Shown here: piece by piece, positions 28,809-64,000 of the stretch
Layout: every line of letters starts with the position of its first letter
How positions within the stretch are numbered: the stretch's first letter is position 1
Assembly: GCA_964019415.1 (NCBI GenBank)
Contig: OZ025890.1
Coordinates: forward strand, 762,458 to 826,457
Length of the DNA stretch: 64,000 bases
Direction of reading: 5' to 3'
Origin: Ianthella basta
Lineage: Eukaryota > Porifera > Demospongiae > Verongiida > Ianthellidae
Notes under the pieces: generated by a model
Database searches by the model: none
Seen by the model: only the letters and a program-made list of their open reading frames with translations
What the model was told of the DNA's origin: nothing
Translations under genes and position numbers: made by a program

Positions 28809-31800
28809 GTGTTTACTTAATACCTTCATTTGTCGTGGGCACTGAAGGAGAAAGAGTGAGGAAAACACTGTAATTGGATAAACCTATTCTTCAACTAACA
28901 ATGAAGGTGTTATAAGAAACATAGGGGTTGCAATGCAGAAACAAGAAAAGTTTTTAAATCAAAATAATAATAATGTTACATACATAGCTCACAGTCTCAG
29001 TAATAGACAACGATAATAATGAAAATGAGTCTAGCCTGTGATTAGTGAGGACAAGACAATGTTGTCTATTCAACTTTGTGCATAAACAGCTTCAGAAAGG
29101 AAGCTGTTTAACGTGTGCATGACAGTGCATTGCTCTCTGCTCTTCACATGTACCTTCGCAGTAGGAGCCATGGTATCCAACTTGGCATGTGCATTCCTGC
29201 TTTACAGGGTCATACACGCCATTGACACAGAAACAGGATTCGTGTGCTGTGGGTGGAGTCCGCATGCATGCAGGTGGAAACAAGATGATGCATGCCATTT
29301 CAAAGTTGTGGTGCACACTAGTCATGACACTGTCACACTAATCCTGACAACGTCACATCAGTCATAACATTGTACTTAAGTGACAGTGACACAATCTGTC
29401 ATACAGTACCTTGAGTGGTGATGCACCTCTGGTCACTGTACTTCCCAGATCCACCCGATACCTCGGCCCTAACAGTGAAGCAATACCTAGTGGACTGTGC
29501 TGTGCTATAAGAGAGGTTGATGTCATTGGCAGATACAGTATGCGTCCTTCCAGTGCCCATGTTTTGCACAGAGACAGTGTACCACACTCCTCCAGAGCTA
29601 GATATAGCATTATAGCCAATGGGGATATTCCACCTGAGTGAGGCGGATGTGACACCCTTCTCCACAGTTAGAATGGGACGGCTCATGGGGACTGGAGAAA
29701 GAGGGAAAATTGCCACTTGCATACACCAATACATACCAGAGATATCAAAGAATCCATTAATAATCTATTGAGTTATACGAACACACACACACACACATAA
29801 CACATGCAGACCATTCCTGAAAGACATTTACCCACACACCAGTCCATGTTTGAGTATCTGTTATGCAATGTCTACACCCATTCCCCCTTCCACTAAATGA
29901 CTTTGTCACTGCAACAGTAAACCACATCAATGCCTACCACCAATCATAACAAAATACTTAATTAATGACAGACATCCACAGCAACATTAAAATGATATCA
30001 TTGCATACAGTTGCATACCAATGATTTGCAAATGAATTAAGGATTGTCTGTGTGAATGAGTGAATGAATGCTCCATGGTATTGATCTGTCTCATGATGAT
30101 GGCCAATCCAGCCCCATCATCCATGATCAATTCACTACTTGGGTTGTGTACATTAACGTGTGCATTTGGGTCATTGTGATTACAGTGAAGTTTGCAATGA
30201 AGGGGAAGCTCACTTAATGGAATGAACACAGTTGGCTAGCTATGCAATATGACTACTCACCCTCGACATATTCACAGTAGACTCCGAATGTGTATTGTGG
30301 ACACTGGCAAGTGTCATTGACACATGTGCCTCCATAGTAACAAACATGGGCACCACACTCCTGCAGGCCTTCACAAACAACAGGGATGAAAACGTTAACA
30401 CTTTGATGTCTAGTGAATGTCTGTACTGTGTACGTTAATAAGAAGTATGAATTATGTCTGTGAGATAGTGAGCTGGCATTGGCTACATCTGCAGTGAATT
30501 ACTACTACTCTGAACAAGGACACTTAGAAAGAGGAACAGAAAATCATGTATTCAACACAACCACTCCACTGAGCTACAGTACCATGCACTCATCTGTACC
30601 TTCAGCGTTTGTGCTGTTTGCGCAATCTACATGTGAAAACAGAAGAACATGTGTGTATACACATTCAGAGCAGTGAGTGCATATGCATGTGATCGATGCA
30701 TACTGTCTGCATGTTTATACTTGCACTCACCACTGAGCTGACAGTAGTCTCCACTGAACCCCTCACTGCACTGGCAGGTGCTATTCTGGCAAGTGCCTCC
30801 ATTGAAGCAGAAATAGTCACCACATGGCGTCCAGGCCAGGACTCCACTCTCAACTGCACGGAGCGCATCATAATGCACGGGTGATTTTACTACTTCTGTA
30901 AAATAAGACCAATTTAGTATTATGATAACATGGTCCCACCTTCAGTACAGTCGTCTCCAGTATAGCCAGGGTAGCACTGACATGTACCATTGCAGCAGAA
31001 TGCATTTGTAGAGCAAGCAGGAGTACCTGTGGGGAGGGGAGGACAGGGGAGGGGAGGAGAGGGGAGGGGAGGGGAGGGAAGAGGAAGGAAGGGGAGAGGA
31101 AGGAAGGGGAGGTGATGAATGACCCACAGTGTTGCACAATGTGATCATATAGCGTATGTATCTGATAGAGAACTCTTCAGAGGATGTGAGCTGGAGAACA
31201 TGTACTGTAAGCTATGTCTGCTTGCCATGGCTCAGTGCACAGCAATTCTCACATATTTCCGTCTCGCAGTGGTCTCCAGTGAATCCAGCTGGGCAGGTGC
31301 ATGAGGTGGTGTCTCCTGAGGTGTCACAGGTGCCTCCATTCAGACAGAGGCAGGCTGTAGAGAGAGTACAATTAATTTTGTGTAACAACAAATGTGTATA
31401 TGTTCAACATGGAGGGCTGTCCCACTGCACGGGAGGCTTACTGTCATTGGCAAAAAGGCAGTACTCTCCAGTATAGCCCAGACCGCATTGGCAATACTCC
31501 ATACCACTTGAAGTATTTGTCTCACACGTTCCCTCATTAAAGCAGTAGTAGTCTCCACATGGACGGACTGCACAATGGAAGGTCAGTGGAATGTACTGTA
31601 TGAGTGGCTTGGATGTGTACAAGATCACCATGTTCAGTACATACACTGCAGTAAATGTTAGCCCCATGGCCATCACAATGACCACCACTCACTCAGAGTC
31701 CTGTTGCAGTACTCGCCAGTGTAGAAGGGATGGCAGACACAACTACCACAGGTGTAGTCACAGTAGCCATTGTTGCAAGAGCTATCACAGGGGATGTACG

Positions 31801-32509
31801 GTTCAGAGCCTAATGGGAGGGTACACGCATGTGTCAGGTCAGTATCAGTAAATGTATGTTCTGTACATTAGTAAAGTCGTAAGACACTATAATTCCAGGG
31901 ATCAGGTGTCTCACTTAATTGCTGGTTAGCAGCACAGTGTTACCAGTAACCTGATGTACACTCAGATGGCAGACAGCTACAGTATACTTGTATAGAGCCA
32001 TGCACTCTTCATGCTCACTAGCAGTTTCCTCTTGCTGCTCGCAGAAGAGTCCCACATATCCAGTTGGGCAGACACATCTATTTCCAGTGAATGTTCCGCC
32101 ATTCAGACAGACACAAGTGTCTGTGTAGAGATATGTAGAAAACATTGGTAACAGCTCCTTTGAATGAGAAGCAAAAGTGCAGTAAACAGTTCAGGAAAAA
32201 GGACATTTATCCATTTGATGCTCTAAATGTACGGCAGCTATAATTGTATCTTTCTACCAATGTGTCAGTATAAACAGATGGATAATGCTAATCAAATGGT
32301 TTGAAATTCTATGCTCACTAACTCACCAGTTTGAGCTGTTACAACTCCTGAAATTGTGTGCAGAGGAAGGAAAAGGAAGAAGAACACTGACTGGAGCATT
32401 GCCTTTATAACTGTGAACCATGCTTTATTAGCCTACCCTCAACCTTTTCTCCACTACACTCACCAAAGGAGACAAAGGGGAGGAGTAGGGCAACAGCTAT
32501 GCCTGTCAT
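23991..32509 (-). CDS. Receptor 1B: EGF-FN3-HRM-GAIN/GPS single-pass receptor, short tail
   Basis: Same exon plan as receptor 1A. Signal peptide exon 32509-32464; EGF-like exons between 32110 and 30230; FN3 about 29700-29411; EGF about 29250-29155; HRM 28685-28465 (in frame, ends TVADLRQ and joins cleanly to ANNVCELL); GAIN about 28125-27985 and 25841-25472; GPS 24950-24844 with CQHLTTF preceded by the CYYW exon near 25180; TM 24565-24432; tail 24102-23991. The TM exon reads YYAAGAGVAALLLLLLICV and ends in CCCIR. The tail is 37 residues (RKKYHGAHEKEQ...NYECM...ALYI), against about 142 in 1A. A second possible start at 32399 (MLQSVFFFLFLP) also gives a signal peptide. Two large insertions sit in introns or flank. 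Exact joins of the small GAIN exon near 25975-25925 are unsettled. Confidence 0.8.
26309..27935. mobile_element. TA-flanked element with 27-bp-class TIRs carrying a minisatellite, copy B only
   Basis: Left end cactgttaaaaat at 26309, right end atttttaacagtg ending at 27935, each bordered by TA. The inverted similarity continues imperfectly for about 30 bp (gtgacaatcacacc against ggtgtgatggtcac). Copy A lacks all of it at 10220-10240, where cactc remains after the TA. TA duplication suits the Tc1/mariner-like group, but there is no transposase. Most of the interior is the 57-bp repeat array. It lies in an intron of receptor 1B, between the GAIN exons. Confidence 0.7.
26657..27617. repeat. 57-bp minisatellite, about 17 units, each with a 21-bp palindrome
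   Basis: Units run catctggtgccccagtgaac, ttcactggggaat and on to gcaaacattgg. Some units are 55 bp (ctgtg in place of ctggtg). Each holds the near-perfect palindrome ccccagtgaa-c-ttcactgggg, written with minor changes (cac[c/t]gggg). Long frames on both strands (up to 310 codons) arise because 57 is divisible by three; they have no start or splice context. Confidence 0.9.
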
Positions 32510-33110
32510 CTCACTCCACACAATCAGCAACAGTTCGGGTTTGAACACTGTACTACAGTTGAGGGCCTGTGGCTGCTTGCCTTAATTGATCAGGATGTAG
32601 TGAAGTGGCCAGTTGTGAGGTGTTCTTATGTAGTATTGCGTGCACTGGATGAGGAAACAGCCTTTTCACTGATTTCACATTCACTATACAGAGGCCATCC
32701 ATAAGACAAATGGAAAAGGAATTTTAACGAGCATGCATGAACAGCCTGTGATGTGTGCGTGCACACGCAATAGTATATGTGTGCACTTTGAACTTAATAT
32801 TTTGATGGGGTAAAATGTCATATTCTTGTTTTTCACAGTTCAGCTAGCATGCAGACTTTGTGTCTGTGAATGACTACACATATGCACTGTATTGCAAGCA
32901 TATTGGTGCTGCATATAGCATTGTGTAAGGCGGGCCTTAGGATAATGAATGAGAATTTATTGTCAAAATGTTAAAAAGTACTTGATACCATAACTACCAC
33001 AGTGTACTGAACATAGCATGTGTATATACTTACTCTATATAGTGACAAGTGGAGGAGTGTAAACCTACTCTATGACACATGGAGGAATGTATTAGCTAGG
33101 CTATTACAGT
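32510..33110. other. Upstream flank of receptor 1B, no gene seen
   Basis: AT-rich non-coding sequence nearly identical to 14592-15190. It is the candidate promoter region of receptor 1B, without a recognisable core motif. Confidence 0.5.
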
Positions 33111-33254
33111 ACCTGACTATAGTTTTACTCAGTGCTAGAGTTTGAAGAATGTTTTCATAGCATAAATTTGTCAGCTATAGTGTGAAGTGTACACTGCCCA
33201 CATCCTGGACAGCTGCAGGTGCACCCGCTGCTATAGTGATTCCCATGCAGACTG

Positions 33255-33406
33255 GCAGCTGCAAGCCTCTGGCACTGTAGTAGGAATCCTCAGAAGCTGA
33301 CAGCTGCAAGCCTAAGGCACTGTAGTAGGAATTCTCAGAAGCTGACAGCTGCAAGCCTAAGGCACTGTAGTAGGAATTCTCAGAAGCTGACAGCTGCAAG
33401 CCTCTG
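33255..33406. repeat. 45-bp tandem repeat, about 3.4 units
   Basis: Units of cagctgcaagcctaaggcac plus tgtagtaggaattctcagaagctga, with cctctgg variants at both ends. They occupy the exact place where copy A has the retroelement. Non-coding. Confidence 0.85.
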
Positions 33407-33974
33407 GCCTAGGCATACATAACAATGATTCCCCGAAGGTGAATTCACAAATGATCTTTTATAGGTTCATGGTTTTGAGACTCAGGACATGATGGCTGGA
33501 GGAGCACAAATAGGAAAGGTGGAAGCCAATGACTGCTAGGGGAAAAGAACCTTTGAAGCCATCTAAATCAAGACCAGTGATGAACTTGAACGGGGTCGCC
33601 AGCTGCCCTCGGTATGGAATCATTATAACTGCGAATCTACCTTAAACCATCCAACTCCACCTCCTTCAACTCTGGTGGTATGCCATTGTAGCACTTTAGC
33701 ACATTCAATGATGCACTTACTGCATCTTACATACGTACACTGTGCAGTGGTAGTATTGGTATAATACAGTATGTATGAGTTATATAAATGTCAAGATGCA
33801 AATGGCATGAAAAATTAACTCTACTTGCAGCAGCTGGAACATGGTATATTAGCAAAGGTGTGCATGAATGTACAAAATGGGTCTAACTCGTGGATCTCTT
33901 CTATTGATGACCATGAGGATGCTCCTATGATTTATCATTAAATTTAGTGGTATTGTATACTGTTACGGTGTTCT

Positions 33975-64000
<30,026 letters not shown>

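Overview
The window is eukaryotic and reads as an invertebrate animal, most likely a sponge. The genes are split into short exons with canonical GT-AG splice sites. Introns are full of (GT/CA)n tracts and small transposons, and the proteins are metazoan extracellular multidomain types (PLAT, EGF, FN3, HRM, GAIN/GPS, DOMON). The sponge assignment is inference from this style; no single marker proves it. No tRNA, rRNA, CRISPR or operon is seen.

Layout: (i) 1-222, minus: the first exon of a small glyoxalase-fold protein running off the left edge. (ii) 371-7244, plus: a complete-looking intracellular protein of six PLAT domains, head-to-head with (i). A Penelope-like mini-element with 172-bp inverted repeats sits in one intron. 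(iii) 7273 to about 37.4 kb: a tandem duplication of about 15 kb. Each copy holds, on the minus strand, 'receptor 1' (signal peptide, EGFs, FN3, EGF, HRM, GAIN, GPS, one TM helix, cytoplasmic tail) and the 3' half of 'receptor 2' (Ser/Thr-rich stalk, HRM, GAIN, GPS, one TM helix, short tail). (iv) 37.5-64 kb: the 5' part of receptor 2, which only the right-hand copy has. It carries at least 68 EGF-like exons and two DOMON domains, including an array of five complete 2.3-kb blocks with seven EGF exons each. Its start lies beyond the right edge.

The two duplicated copies have diverged in informative ways. Receptor 1A (left) has a 2-nt deletion in its HRM exon that puts GAIN, GPS and TM out of frame, but keeps a long cytoplasmic exon rich in SH2-type tyrosine motifs. 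Receptor 1B (right) is open through the HRM but has lost about 300 nt of the tail exon in frame. Receptor 2A was beheaded by the duplication breakpoint inside its stalk minisatellite. Copy A also gained a decayed retroelement (15.2-18.4 kb). Copy B gained a TA-flanked element carrying a hairpin minisatellite (26.3-27.9 kb) and a CpG-rich 1.3-kb insertion (22.5-23.8 kb).

Main biological point: both receptors have ectodomains like adhesion GPCRs, with an intact GPS, but are built on one membrane pass instead of seven. Receptor 1 adds a tail suited to tyrosine-kinase signalling. They look like large self-cleaving surface receptors for adhesion or recognition, evolving fast by EGF-block amplification, stalk-length change and tail remodelling.
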